From Acephala macrosclerotiorum (taxonomy: Eukaryota > Ascomycota > Leotiomycetes > Helotiales > Mollisiaceae): DNA of 54,945 nt. Below the pieces are notes generated by a model. That model was given only the letters and a program-made list of their open reading frames with translations. It was not told the origin of the DNA and ran no database searches. A program made the translations under genes and the position numbers. The stretch is from assembly GCA_014904845.1 (NCBI GenBank), contig MU119528.1, positions 1-54,945 of the forward strand. Reading direction: 5' to 3'. Below are positions 19,814-31,542 of the stretch, in pieces (position 1 is the first letter of the stretch; every line of letters starts with the position of its first letter).

Positions 19814-20734
19814 CTAGCCAAAGTTGACGATCTCAAGCCTCATGTTATGCTTCATGTCCCATCTATCGTACTTGAAGAAACGAGTGCTCCTTTCCTTGTA
19901 TCCAATCACCATGCTCTGTGGTGCTTTCAAGCCATTCATTGTAAGACACCTTTGATTGCAGATATCTTCGACAGCCAAGTTAATGGTCTTTAGATTCCGA
20001 GCTTTTGTAAACCGCCTCCAAAGAATCACCGGTAAGAAACAATCCATATCGAAAGCAAGGTGCTGAACACAGGCCAACATTGAGCTCTGTGCTGATTTGA
20101 GGAGGTCGTAGATTTCCCCATTTCCCTCCTCAATGTTGCAGTAGCCACTCAGAGAGAAATAGACCAGGTCGACGTCATAGTTGATAACTGTGAGTGTGCA
20201 TGTTTCTCGCCAATGTTCGCATGACATTATCTGGTCTCGTGAATCCGTGAGATTGCAGAAGTCGAAGAGGTGGTGTTTCTTCTTCGCGTGATTTCGAGAC
20301 TCTGAGCATATCTGCGTTGTGACTGGAGGTAGTGCTTTGATGAACCAATTTCCGTTTCTCCACGACGTCTCGATGATCCGTGGATGAGCGATGATTTGGT
20401 CCCACTAGAAGTTAGAGAAGTTAGATATTGTTTCTTCCGGAATGATTTCAAAGCGATGCATGGAATACAGGCATGACCTGCAAACGAAAGTATCAAACAC
20501 GATCTGATTTCTCCCCCTCGATTAGTACTTACGATCTTGAGTCTCAATTCTGTCGGCAGAGTGGGGAAAAGAGTGAAGTTCTCGAGTGGGTTTGATTTTT
20601 TGGCTATCTGGTGCAAGCTTCCACATGATTGGCATGTCTTCCATGCTGCTTATTGTGGTATTTTGTTGAAGTGTTGACGAGCTGTCTGTCATTGCGAACC
20701 GGCTTTCCACGGCCCCTGGTTTTATGAAAGGCAT
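19814..20734 (-). CDS. 2EXR-domain protein (copy 2), frame unresolved at 5' end
   Basis: Exon 2 is 20404-19814 and joins exon 1 across a 128-nt intron, 20405-20532 (GTAAGT with a nearby ACTAAT, and CTTCTAG). The join recreates the 2EXR core: NFTLFPTLPTELRLKI, then WDQIIAHPRIIETSW, then TQICSESRNHAKKKHHL. The usual NYDVDLVYFSL follows. The frame holding this core has no ATG upstream. The neighbouring frame starts at an ATG at 20734 (MPFIKPG) and would enter the core frame if one A were removed from the A6 run at 20596-20601 (minus strand). Either there is a 1-bp frameshift (pseudogene or sequencing error), or a 5' intron with a poor donor such as GTGGAA. C-terminal end MRLEIVNFG is shorter than in the other copies. 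Confidence 0.6.
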
Positions 20735-21599
20735 CTTATCGATCGATAGTATAAGAGTCCTTGAAAGCGACAGGATGAAGATTTGATGCTCTGGCGTGAT
20801 TCTTGATTTACTCTGTATCTGTTCTCAACCATGTATCTGTTGCATGCTCAGCGCCAATGTGTCACTTACGTCGGATGACCTCCGTGCCCGACTTAGGTAG
20901 ACCGTTTCCTTAGAAGTGAATCCTCGAATTCTTTATCGCTTTTTCTATATTCGATATGCTATTCTCAAAATCGCAAGATTGCGAGGTGTTATGTGCTCTT
21001 AATGCAAGCTCTAGTCAAGAATGGGCTTAAGCAACGGGCCAAAGTGTGGTACGTAGCGTTCAAGCCAACATGACGCCATTAGAAACGATATATTAAATTA
21101 CTTCTTGTTATTTTTACTTCCTTGAGAGAGATTTTGCTTATGAACTTGTTTAATTGAGTGCTATAAACTCAGATATATTCTAGTGAGTGGCGTATGAACC
21201 ATTGAAGGAGAAACTTTGAAAAGCTTTCCACATATCTTCCGCCTTTTCATACCTTCTGGAAACACTTTAGTTTTCACATCCTTTATACTGCAAACTTGTT
21301 TATGAAATATCACTTATATGTCCTTCCCTTCTGTTTTCACGTTTCTGTTTTTTCCCGAAAAAAGATCCTATGTACACAGAAAACATTTGGTTTCAATGAG
21401 TGAACCGCCTAGGAATTATGCGATGAAACACCAGCTGACTGACAGCCACATATAGATATCGCAAGCACTCACGAAGGCAGTGAGAGAGAAGTTTTCCATT
21501 GATCAGGGCGAGAAGGAGCAATATGAGTCAGGCAGAGAGGTGTTCGACCTCCTTCGTGACTCCACTTTGTTTTCTTTGTATAGTAAGGAGATTTCGACC
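20735..21599. other. Spacer
   Basis: Upstream region of 2EXR copy 2 and 3' flank of copy 3. Positions 21060-21360 are AT-richer. No gene seen. Confidence 0.4.
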
Positions 21600-23451
21600 T
21601 CACAATGGCGCCCTTTCGATTTCAAGTGCGGGGAATTCTAGGTTATCAATCCAATCCTCGTCAATTCCCATCAGTTTAGCCGCATTCCTCAACTCAGCCG
21701 TCCTCTCTTCGAACTTCTCCACAGTCAAGTGGGTGTCAACCTCTTCCACCTCACCCGTTTGAATATTGTACCTTCGCGACTTATAAGTATTCCTAGGTTC
21801 AAGCTGTACTTCCTCGAAGCCGACCGCTTCTGAGTAGGGAGCTAAGTTCCACTGTCCGATAGCATCTGGGTCAGGATGTACTGCACATGGATCTGACGTG
21901 ACTCCCCCGCAGGTTTTTAATTTGGAGAACTTGGTCGACAGGGTCTGGAGTATCTCATTGAACGGATTATGTGGTGGCTCAAGTGCAATTTTTCGAATCT
22001 CGGTAGCGTCATCTTCATCCACGTCGGTCAGAAAATCGTTGATCTTGCTAGCATAGCTGCTGCCCCGTCGAGGGAATTTTCCAAGGGACACATAGAGTAA
22101 GTCCCTTTTGTAGTCCATGTAGGTGCGGACGGGTTTAGACTCATATCTCAGAAGTCAGTGCTCTTCTTTCGTATGTTATTTAGGGACGGGCATGGGTGGA
22201 TGTCTGTCACCACAGCGCATCCGACAGCGCACCCAAGGGTTCTTGAGGCAAAGGGGAGAGGAAGACTTACTTGGCTCCTCGCTCAATTACTGTTCCGTCG
22301 GGGAGGTCTTCTACCAAGTCCTCATGCGCCTCTACAGAGCTGTGCATGAACTGTTCGGTATCTCTACTGATTGACTTTTGTGCTGTGAATTTTTGGAAAA
22401 ACTTGAAAGCAAGCGCCCTGGACTCTTGGTTAACGTGAAGGAGAATCGGTGTGGTGGATTTGGTGTAAAAGTCTCTTCCAACATTCTTTTCGCATAAGAT
22501 TTCAATCACTCTAGGACCTGGGAGTGCGAGATCCCATATCATCAGACGTATCTCGGTCGGAAGCTTGAGGAAAAAGATGAACTCTGTCGGTGCCTTCGCC
22601 ATTGCCGAGTTACTGGAACACCGGGATCCCTCTTGTTTCCCTCTATTGCCTTCAGTCCTGGGCAATGTGCTGATAACGGGAGAAGCTGGTCGCGTCGGTA
22701 TAAGTGATCTCTGGGATTCCTCGCCTGAAGCTGAGGAGGCAGCTGGACGGCGGTGCATAGCCTTGATCTTCTTTCCTCCGTGATGTTCGTGCATATCCTT
22801 GAGATGGTTCTCGGTATTTTCAAGATTAGCCAGCAATGATACTGCTGTCTCCCCTCTCTCGCTCCGAGGTGGATGAGGCGATGAAAGGAAAGGCGCAGCC
22901 TTGAAATCATTTCTGCTGTGATGCTGATGCATAGCCCCCAGATGTGCGTCGGTATCTGTAGGGCTGTCCAGCGGGAATACTGGTAGCTCTTCTCTCTGGT
23001 TTCGAGGTGGCTGAGGCGATGAATGACGGCGCGCAGTCTTAAAACCAACTCTATTGCGGTTCTCGTGCAGAGGCTTGGGGGCCTTATTGGTGTTTGTGCA
23101 GCCTGTGTGACTGCATTGGTAGGGTATTGGGAACGCCTGTTTCCTGTTTGAAGTTGAAAAAGTAACAGGACGAGAGAGCCAAGCATCGGAGCCACTACTG
23201 CTACGGGTTTTGCGACCTCGCTCAGCGCTATCCAAAGATCTGTTCGCGATGAATCTTGAATGACTTGAAGAAGCTGGAGCAGCTGGCTGTAGAGTCTGAA
23301 GACTCTGGAGGAAGGACCTCGGTATTGGAGTCATCCTTGACTTGAATTTGGTGATGGCGGCTTCTGGTTCGGTGAGGGCCTGGCATTTGAGATCCTGCAT
23401 TGGGACAGGTGGTGGTGATGTTTGTATTCGAAATTTGTTTGAATGTTTCAC
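21600..23451 (-). CDS. 2EXR-domain protein with long repeat-bearing N-terminus (copy 3)
   Basis: Two exons, 23451-22271 and 22146-21600, are joined across a 124-nt GTAAGT...TCTGAG intron with phases that fit, giving about 575 residues. Residues 1-285 are Ser/Pro/basic-rich. They contain C113-x4-C118, and HLGAMHQHH (160-168) followed 46 residues later by HLKDMHEHH (206-214), each trailed by a (F/I)KA motif; a related unit lacking the HxHH core starts near H129. The 2EXR domain is at 290-360: FIFFLKLPTEIRLMIWDLAL, RVIEIL, PILLHVNQESRALAFKFF. Exon 2 begins with the family's DYKRDLLYVSLGKF. The N-terminal extension is unlike copies 1, 2 and 4 and looks like degenerate C2H2 zinc fingers. It may act in the nucleus, but this is inference. 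Confidence 0.8.
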
Positions 23452-24381
23452 TATGTAAATTTAAAGTGATCAAGCACATGTGTATAAACCGAAAGATTTG
23501 AAAAGGGTATAAAGAAGGAAATTATAGTAAAAGGCAGACGCTTTATAGTCCACGTGTGGTCGGTCCATGGAAGCGGTATAGACTACCAGATTAAAATCGT
23601 TGCAGTGATGACACTGTGGATTGCTAAATCTAGCGATCTGTAGCGTGCACCTAACCCCCTGAAAGTTTAGGTAGGTACAGTATTGCATTTTGCCGGGTAC
23701 TTCTCGAACCCACATCACAGCGCTGAAAATTCAAAAAAGCACAAAATCTTGCGCATCATTAGAGATATAACGGCGCTGCAAAGTAAACATTATATGAGCG
23801 AAGCCAACTTCATGCGAATGACATGCATTGTAAGGTCAAACAATATGGGGCATGAAAGGAGAGGCTGGAAAATAGGGCTGAGACGAAGGGATAGCGCCAA
23901 AACCAAAACCGCGCCCGGTACCGCCCATCCGGAGCGAACCCCAAAATATTCCTAAGCAACATCAGTTGAGTATTCACGAGAGCTGGATTGTTGCTTAGGT
24001 ATTTCGCAACTGCTGAAAAGACCTGAAGAATTTTTTTTCTGTATCTCTTCAAGATATCTTCGTCTGATAGAACTCATGTTGGCTGGCACTTGACAGACAC
24101 GAGCTGAGATAACCCCAAGACGAGCGCCGTACGTACCATGGGCCCAGGGTTATACTATCTTGAACTCTGGTCATGTGGACAAAAGTTGGTGTTAGAAGCG
24201 CGGAGAAAATTTATTAGGAAGAGAAAGTATTTGGTAGGATTAAATATGATTGACGTAGAAGCTGGCTGTGACTCGAATTTGTAATTGAACTGCTAGCGCG
24301 ACAAAACCCCCGTCTAAATGTGAATGTGCCCACCCAGACTGAAATTAAAACCGTAAAGCATTTGTAACTTTGAAAAAACCC
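23452..24381. other. Spacer up to the transposon
   Basis: Promoter side of 2EXR copy 3. ORFs of 80-90 residues overlap on both strands and show no domain. The TA at 24382-24383 is the target site of the next element. Confidence 0.4.
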
Positions 24382-24383
24382 TA

Positions 24384-24446
24384 TAGTCATATTCCTAGAA
24401 TGTGTCGCTTCGGTTTTTTTGCCGAAAAATACCGATTTTTTAAAAA
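24384..24446 (+). repeat. Left terminal inverted repeat
   Basis: 63 bp aligning with the right end over its whole length. Differences are almost all C/T or G/A transitions, plus one indel in a T run (T7 versus T8) and a G/C change. The conserved core is GAATGTGTC, then the T run, then GCCGA, then ATTTTTTAAAAA. Confidence 0.8.
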
Positions 24447-26345
24447 TACGTTATTAAAATTAATAAAAAATTAAATCTTAATAACGTTTTTATATTTTAA
24501 TAAAAAAACTTTATAATATTTAAATAATATTTAAATATTATAAATTAAAATTTAAAGTTTTATTAATAAAATTTTAATATTATATAAAATAAAAATATAA
24601 ATATAATATTTGAATTTTATTTTATAATTATATAATTATTTTCAATATATTTATTAATTTATATTAATATTAAATTATATTAATATTAAATTATATTATA
24701 AATTTTAATTAATATTATATAATAATTTAAAAATTTAATATTTTTTTAAATTTTTTAAATTTTTTTATATATTATAAATTATTTTTTAATAATTATAAAT
24801 AAAAAATTTAATATTATACAAATATAAAATTTATTTTATAATTTTATAATTATTTTTAATATATTTATTAAATATTTAAAAAAATAAAATTTTTAATTTT
24901 TTTTAATTAATTTATAATATTTTATTAAAATAAAAAATAAATTTTTTTTAAATTTTTTTTTTAATTTTTTTAAAAATTTAATACAAATTAATATATAATT
25001 TTATAATATATAAAATAATATAAATTATATTAAAATTATTATATAAAAATATTATTATTAAAAAATTTTAATTAATAAATTAATAAATTATATATTATTA
25101 TTTATTTAATTTAAAAATTAATATTAATTTTTTTATATATACGTAATATTAATATTTTTTACAATAAGCGATTTTATTTAAATTTAATCAAAGTATTTAA
25201 ATATAGTAATTTAATTGATTCGCTTAAGAATTTTAATTAATTTATTTAAAAATTTTACGATCTCGTAATTTCGAATTAATATATAATCGATTCGATAAAA
25301 AATATTAAAATTTTACAATTGTAATTAATTTACAATTTTTAATTATTAATTAATTCAAATTATATAAAATTTATAAATAAATTGAAATTCAATTAAATAT
25401 TATTAGATTTCAAATTTCAAATAATTTTATTAATTCGTTATTACGTAAATTAATAAAATATAATTATATTTAATAAAAATAATAATCGCAAAATTTTTAA
25501 ATACGTTTATACTTTAAATACTAAAATCGTTATACGTTTTTTCGATAAAAAATATTAAAATTTTCTAAGTATTGAATATTTTTATAATTGTATAATTTTC
25601 AAAGAAAATTTTAATTTTTTTTTTTTAAAATTATATATTAAATAAATTAATTTAATATAAAAAATGAAAATTTTAAAAAGTATTTTTTTAATATAAAATT
25701 TTAAAAATACGTTTTTATTTAAAACGTTAAAATAATAAAATACTTTTATTTTAATTATATAATTATACAATTTTTAAAAAAAATTTCAAAGAATTTTTTT
25801 TTGAAATTATATATTAAATAAAGTAATTTAAATTAATTAAATCGATCGTAATAATTAAATATAAAAACGAAAATTTTAAAAAATATTTTTTTAATATAAA
25901 ATTTTAAAAATACGTTTTTATTTAAAATTTTAAAATTTTAAATTATAAAAATACTTAAAAATTCGATTGTATAATTTTTAAAAAAATATTTTAAAATTTT
26001 TTTTTTTAATAAATATAATTATAATAATTATTTATAATTAATAAAATTAATTATAATAATTTAATATAAAAAATAAAAATTTTAAAAAATATTTTTTTAA
26101 TATAAAATTTTATTTAAAATTATAAAATAATAATAAAATATTAAATTTTTTTTTTTTAATTTTATAATTATATAATTTTTTTTTAAAATTATATATTAAA
26201 TAAAATAATTAAAAATAATAAAATCGATTATAGTAATTTAATATAAAAAATGAGAATTTTAAAAAATATTTTTTAATAATATAAAATTCTATAATACGTT
26301 TTTATTTTAAATATTAAAATATTTATCGATTTATCGATTTTATCG

Positions 26346-26361
26346 CTCGATAATTATCGAG
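26346..26361. repeat. 16-bp perfect palindrome
   Basis: CTCGATAATTATCGAG, at the left border of the less-mutated core of the transposon. Confidence 0.6.
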
Positions 26362-26400
26362 AAAAATATTTTTTACTAGTCGTTTTATTGAAAGATACGT

Positions 26401-26530
26401 GCGTTAATAGCGCTATTAGCGAGCCAATAGTAGTTTAATCGATTGCTAGCGCTACCGATTATTTTAGTCTAGTGCCAATAGCGCTAACCCAATGTCAATA
26501 GTGTTAAAGTATTGCTAATAGTACTAGTTT
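26401..26530. repeat. Degenerate 20-bp tandem repeat in the transposon core
   Basis: Consecutive 20-mers share a (C/T)(C/T)AATAG core with TA after it: AGTGCCAATAGCGCTAACCC (26471), AATGTCAATAGTGTTAAAGT (26491), ATTGCTAATAGTACTAGTTT (26511). Related but looser units occupy 26401-26460. Most differences are transitions, consistent with RIP acting on an originally more regular array. Confidence 0.6.
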
Positions 26531-27311
26531 AAAATTAAATACTTAGATATTTGAAACTTATAATCTATAGTACTTATTTAATCTATTGTAAAAATTTCAA
26601 GTAAATTTATCGAGCGCGCATTGAAATATTAAACTATAAAATTAGAAACTGCGAGTGTTTTAATGTTCTTCGCTAAGAAGCTAGCGGCCGTGCCTTATTC
26701 GACCAATCATTGAAAATATCGAAGTAATAAATAAGAATAAGAATTGAAAATATTAACGCTATTTAGAATCTGATCGTAGAATCGATCGATTCAAGCAAAG
26801 TTTACGCGCGTAGAAATGCTAGTTAAACATGCGAGTAATTGCGTTGCGCTGCGCTGCTCGATATTGAGAGCTTAGATTGAGGCACTTAGAGGCTGAGCGG
26901 CTCAATTGATTAAGTGTGGCTGCATAAAGGCCGCGCGCAGCCGTCTGCAGCCGCCGAGAGCCGAGAGTTTTGGTGTTCTCATAGACCTAGATCCACTTAC
27001 TAATCGACTATCATTGGACGCCAAAGTTTTGAACATGCAATTACTGCGTAGCGCGTGCTACTAGTAAGCCGCTGGTACTATTGGCAGCCAATTAGCATAT
27101 AAAAATTTTTCTTGATATAGAATCTCATACTACTATTTATCTCAATAATTATACTAATTTCAAATGCTTATAAAACGCTCAAATTAAAAACTTTTGATTT
27201 GAAACTTGAAATAAAAATAAATTACTAAAATCGAAAACTTTGTAATTTTTCGTAGAAACTTTTTTACGAGATCTACGAAATAAAATATACGTCGAGTATC
27301 TAAAGAAAAAG

Positions 27312-27351
27312 CTCGTTCGCTATTGGCTCGTTTAACGAGTCGTCGAACGAG
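27312..27351. repeat. Nested hairpins at right border of transposon core
   Basis: CTCGTTCG (27312-27319) pairs with CGAACGAG (27344-27351), enclosing a second palindrome CTCGTTTAACGAG (27327-27339). It sits exactly where the sequence returns to pure A/T. Confidence 0.6.
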
Positions 27352-27971
27352 TTTTTTTTTTTAATACAAAAAAAATATTTTATTATATTAATAATAAATT
27401 TAATTAAAAAATCTATAAAAATATAAATAAATATAAAAAAAAATTAAAAATTTTTTTTTTTTTTAATAAAATATGAAATTATTAAATTATTATATAAAAT
27501 TAATAAAATTTTATATTTATATAATATTAAATTTTTTATTTATAATTATTAAAAAATAATATATAATATATAAATAAATAAAATATTATTTTTTAAATTT
27601 TTAAAATTATTAAATTATTATATAAAATTAATTAATAATAATTTAAAAAAATAAAATTTTTTTTTTTTTATATATTTAATAAATATATTAAAAATAATTA
27701 TAAATTTATATAATATTAAATTATTTATTTATAAATATTAAAAAATAATATATAATATATAAATAAATAAAAAACTATTAAACGTTTTTTAAAAAAAATT
27801 AAAAATTTTTATAATAATAATTATTATTATTTTTATAATAATTATAATATTATAAAATTAATTTTTTAATTTTTTATTATTTGATTTTTATTATCGAAAT
27901 ATAATTTTTATTTTATTAAAATATTAAAGTATTATTAATATTTAAAGAGTTTTAATTTTATTCGATGTTTT

Positions 27972-28035
27972 TTTTTAAAAAATTGATGTTCCTCGGCAAA
28001 AAAAAGCAAAATGACACATTCCAGGAATATGACTG
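27972..28035 (-). repeat. Right terminal inverted repeat
   Basis: Inverted partner of the left end, 64 bp. It ends in CAGTCATATTCC when read from 28035 inward and is followed by the TA duplication. It is less mutated than the left copy, keeping the C at position 1 and GG after CCT. Confidence 0.8.
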
Positions 28036-28037
28036 TA

Positions 28038-28583
28038 ATCTGGTTTCAATAGTCAGCCCATCTTCATGATCCCAGTTTTGATTCATGGTCCCTCGAAATG
28101 TCCCAAAGAAAGTACCGCAAGATACATCAGGAGACCTTTGAGATCTTTGTTCACCCCACGGGTCTTCAAACCTCGCCTCGAGTTGCCCTGAGGGTGTCGG
28201 GTGTTCGGGTTGCATGGGATCGGGATGCACCTAGCAAGTAGAGAGCGACACAAGAAGTGCGAGATAGTAGCCACACAGATGGTAAACGCGAATGGAGGCC
28301 AGGCCTCTATTCTTTCAGCCCTTCAGACAAGTCACTAAATCTTGGCCAAGGGAGCAAGATCGTGAGGGTAATCGACTCGTTTTAGGAAAACTTTTGCTTG
28401 TTTATGAAGAAATTTCCTTCACAAGAAGCGCGGGGGAGCAATAGCTCCAGTCCAACAAAAGAAACGCTGAGTAAATTCAGTACCCGAAGCGCCTGATTAC
28501 CTCCAAAAGTCCTTTATTTGCCTGAGAGCGATGGGCATTCCAGGTTCCTCAAATCTTGCGCCGCTACCAAATATTTCCGAGTT
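28038..28583. other. Spacer
   Basis: Normal-GC DNA between the transposon and 2EXR copy 4. ORFs here run into the transposon end and are not genes. Confidence 0.4.
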
Positions 28584-29675
28584 TCATCGCTTTCGTTCGA
28601 TATCTAAAAGACAAAGGCGTAAGCGATCCACGAGAGCCTCATCCAAGCCTTGAGCCTTCATGTCAAGCTTGATCCCATCAAATAGTCCTGCGTGATAAGG
28701 TCCATTCCAGGCCTGGAATGGACCCCTCTGATGACACTGGGTCTCTATACGCCCTTGCTTCCAGTTCCATCTCCTAACTACAATATCCTTGAGTGATCTT
28801 GGCATTGCATCTCCCATTGGGAACTGCGGTGCAGCATTCTTTCTGGATCGATTGGTGAAGGACAAATTGATATCATTCACAGCCATGCCTAAGTATCGTA
28901 GACTGGTAAGCTCCGAAAATTTGCTGGGAAAGCCAACTCCTCTGGCGTACATGACTTCTGCGTCAAACATGACATGTTGGAGTCGTGATACTGCATCAAG
29001 TGGTTCCAGCTTCGACAAGAAATCATCGACTCGCTCTAGGTAGCGAAGGGCTCTATGGGAGTTTCCGAGCGAGAAATATAGCCCATCCCTCTCAAAGTCG
29101 AAGTAGGTACCGAAAGCTCGCTGTGTGTTGTACGTCGGTGCCGGAGTGATTGTACCGCATCCATTGTCGACGGTTAAGAGGTGGTATCTCTTCAATGCAT
29201 AGTCCCTAGACTCAGACCAGATGTGGAGAAGAAGGGGCGCTCGGCGATACGAATAGTACCGATCACCTTTCTCAGTCCATAAGACCTCTAACATTCTCGG
29301 CCCGGGCATTAAATCATCGTAAATTTGAAGTCGCAGCTCCTTGGGAAGCTCTGTAAAGCGCTGGAATTTAGTTGGCGGGTCGTAAGGCAGTGGATCAGGC
29401 CGTTGGAGTCTTGATTTGATGATTGCTTGAGCCTCGATGATGTTGACGTCTCGGAGCTTCTTAGCTGTTTTGCGCGCGGTTTTTCGTGACACAGGATGAC
29501 GAGTCAAGGTTGAAGAGAAAATCGGCACAGGAGACTGAGTGGTTGAGATTTTGTCCTCAGCAAGGCCTGTGTTCTGAACTTCGAGAAGTGCTGTTGCAGG
29601 GCCTGCTTCAAGCTTGCCGCCATTGTCCGCCTGGTCGTGCAAAGCCAGCTTTGACTTGTTCTTTCGTCTTGCCAT
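28584..29675 (-). CDS. 2EXR-domain protein (copy 4), intact single exon
   Basis: 363 residues in one open frame from an ATG at 29675. The basic N-terminus (MARRKNKSK, later RKTARKTAKKLRD) could be a nuclear localisation signal. The 2EXR domain is at about 104-165: FQRFTELPKELRLQIYDDLM, RMLEVLW, PLLLHIWSESRDYALKRYHLL. It is followed by FDFERDGLYFSLGNS, the conserved second block seen in copies 1 and 3. It is the best-preserved of the four copies, although it lies only 0.55 kb from the RIP-mutated transposon. Function of 2EXR proteins is not established. Confidence 0.85.
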   Translation of the reverse strand: MARRKNKSKLALHDQADNGGKLEAGPATALLEVQNTGLAEDKISTTQSPVPIFSSTLTRHPVSRKTARKTAKKLRDVNIIEAQAIIKSRLQRPDPLPYDPPTKFQRFTELPKELRLQIYDDLMPGPRMLEVLWTEKGDRYYSYRRAPLLLHIWSESRDYALKRYHLLTVDNGCGTITPAPTYNTQRAFGTYFDFERDGLYFSLGNSHRALRYLERVDDFLSKLEPLDAVSRLQHVMFDAEVMYARGVGFPSKFSELTSLRYLGMAVNDINLSFTNRSRKNAAPQFPMGDAMPRSLKDIVVRRWNWKQGRIETQCHQRGPFQAWNGPYHAGLFDGIKLDMKAQGLDEALVDRLRLCLLDIERKR

Positions 29676-31458
29676 TGCGATTGATTGTATTATAAAATCG
29701 AGGTAGATAGCTTGACCGAAGGTGTTGTTTTTATCTCGGTTCGAAGCGGAAGGTGCTAGACGTGGTGTGAAGGAGTAAGTGATGCGAACTCACGGAATGT
29801 TGTCGAAAATGTTGAAGAATCTCAACTGCGCCGTTAGACTTATACACTGAGATTGCGATCCAAGCTGAAACCTCCGAGGCCTTGGCGCTACAGAGAAATC
29901 AGACTAGTGAATGCCGCAACTAGTGCGCTCAAAATCGAGTGACATACTTGTGTTCTCAATCTCCTATTCTTCTTAAACTTTCTCGGCCCACCTCTTAGGC
30001 ACATGAAGCATCTTAAGCAAGCCTAGTCTCCTCGATGGTCCCCTGAAAACTAGAATATTTGTTGAAGACCGTATATGAAGAAAACAGCGATCACGACAAC
30101 ATGTTTTCACTCTATGATAGTCTGTGAGAGACTCATGGAGAGAAGATTGCTAGGTATGATGCTTACCACGGTTCAATCACGAGTTCACATTTGCACGAAC
30201 CATATTCTGCAGTCAGATCGGCTCGGATTCCAGTCAACATCATAGCTGAGATCTGCTACATTGTGTCAGCAAAGGTGCTTAAAGCAAGACAAGATATGAA
30301 ACAAGGCGGTCTATTTAAGTTCGGGTGAATTGTATTCCCTAGCTAACAAGGTCTCGTCTGCCTATTGATTTGAGAATGCAGGCGTAAGTGTGACTTTTGA
30401 GAGGTCCAGACATACCGATAATGTAGACGCTCTTCCTCGATATCTCCAAACTTGAGCAGACATAGAAATAAAATCAGGAGGCCAGGAAGCCGGATTGTAC
30501 TTCAACTACACAATGAAATCAATCGGCCAAGCCAACAACTGAATAGCAAAACAACGCTTTTGGGTCAAGTGACCATGAAATCATGCACTGGAGTCAAGGA
30601 AGAGGTACGATTGTGAAAGGCATCCGACACCACAAGGAAAGCAACTGAATTTCGTCCTAGAGGCTCAAATTATGATGGGAACGAGCCTCGGCTCTTTCAT
30701 GCCATCCATTATGACATTTTGACCTCCAAACTCACCATAAGGGAGCCGTGACCTAGATTATTCCATCCATAGGAACACTGTTTCGTGTTGCGGTCGTAAC
30801 ACCATCCACATGTCGAGGTGAAACCACCACCTAAAGCTATATTATGCTTGTTAAGGCCCCGGATACTTACAAAAGGCATATAACTGCTTGAATTTTGATT
30901 ATGTTAAGATTCGTCTCTCTCAACATCAATCAGCTGGATACGCAAAATGTCCATAGATTAAATCAGATAAAATGGTTCCCATCACCTTCCATACTTGGAC
31001 GATGTTCCAAATCTGGTGAATATTTTAAAATGGGTTTCCGTTCCACATGTCTTTCGAGCTTCTATATGCCACAGGCCACAGCTAGCGTTTGCTGGTATGT
31101 CTCGTCTCCTGGGGCATGAAAATCTAAACAGACATCTTGTGTGTTTTTGTGGGTTGCATGAAAGTGGACGAAAACGATCGAGCTGGCTGGAGCAAACCGT
31201 GAGCACTCGCAAAATTAAGCACGTGATGACTTTACGATCCTTGTCACGCCTAGATGTAGAAGCATCAGTGAACAGATAACTAAACCAGAAATCTATCATG
31301 AGCTCAAATATGTTCTTCAAAATAGAAGAATGCAGGGCCTAAGAAGTGAATGGCAGCTGTCGGTATTACAAGGATACTATTATTCGAGCTCGATAATGGT
31401 GACGCACGATGAGACTATTTAGTTCTCAGTATGCGTATTCATTGTTGGTTCATTCTAT

Positions 31459-31484
31459 TGATCTCGAGCAAGAGCTCGAGATCA
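31459..31484. repeat. Perfect 11-bp hairpin
   Basis: TGATCTCGAGC at 31459-31469 and GCTCGAGATCA at 31474-31484 are exact complements around a 4-nt AAGA loop. Confidence 0.65.
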
Positions 31485-31542
31485 GGGGCTATATACTGGA
31501 AATGAGACTGAAACATTACTAGCTAAATGCGGTCTCGGACCG

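Larger units (their letters stand above)
24384..28035. mobile_element. RIP-degraded TA-flanked DNA transposon (Tc1/mariner-like)
   Basis: A 3652-bp element bounded by near-identical inverted ends (24384-24446 and 27972-28035) and flanked by TA on both sides (24382-24383, 28036-28037). The ends read (C/T)AGTCATATTCCT(A/G)GAATG inward. TA duplication and a terminus in CAGT are typical of the Tc1/mariner superfamily, including fungal pogo/Fot1 types. The arms (24447-26330 and 27360-27971) are almost pure A+T with frequent stops, and no transposase can be read. The middle (about 26330-27355) is less depleted. The GC change is abrupt at both ends, showing that RIP followed the element borders. Length is larger than usual for a simple Tc1/mariner element, which suggests a nested insertion. 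Confidence 0.75.

Noticed and set aside
27958..28230. 90-residue minus frame at the transposon edge
   Set aside because: It runs across the terminal inverted repeat into RIP-mutated DNA, so it is a chance frame.
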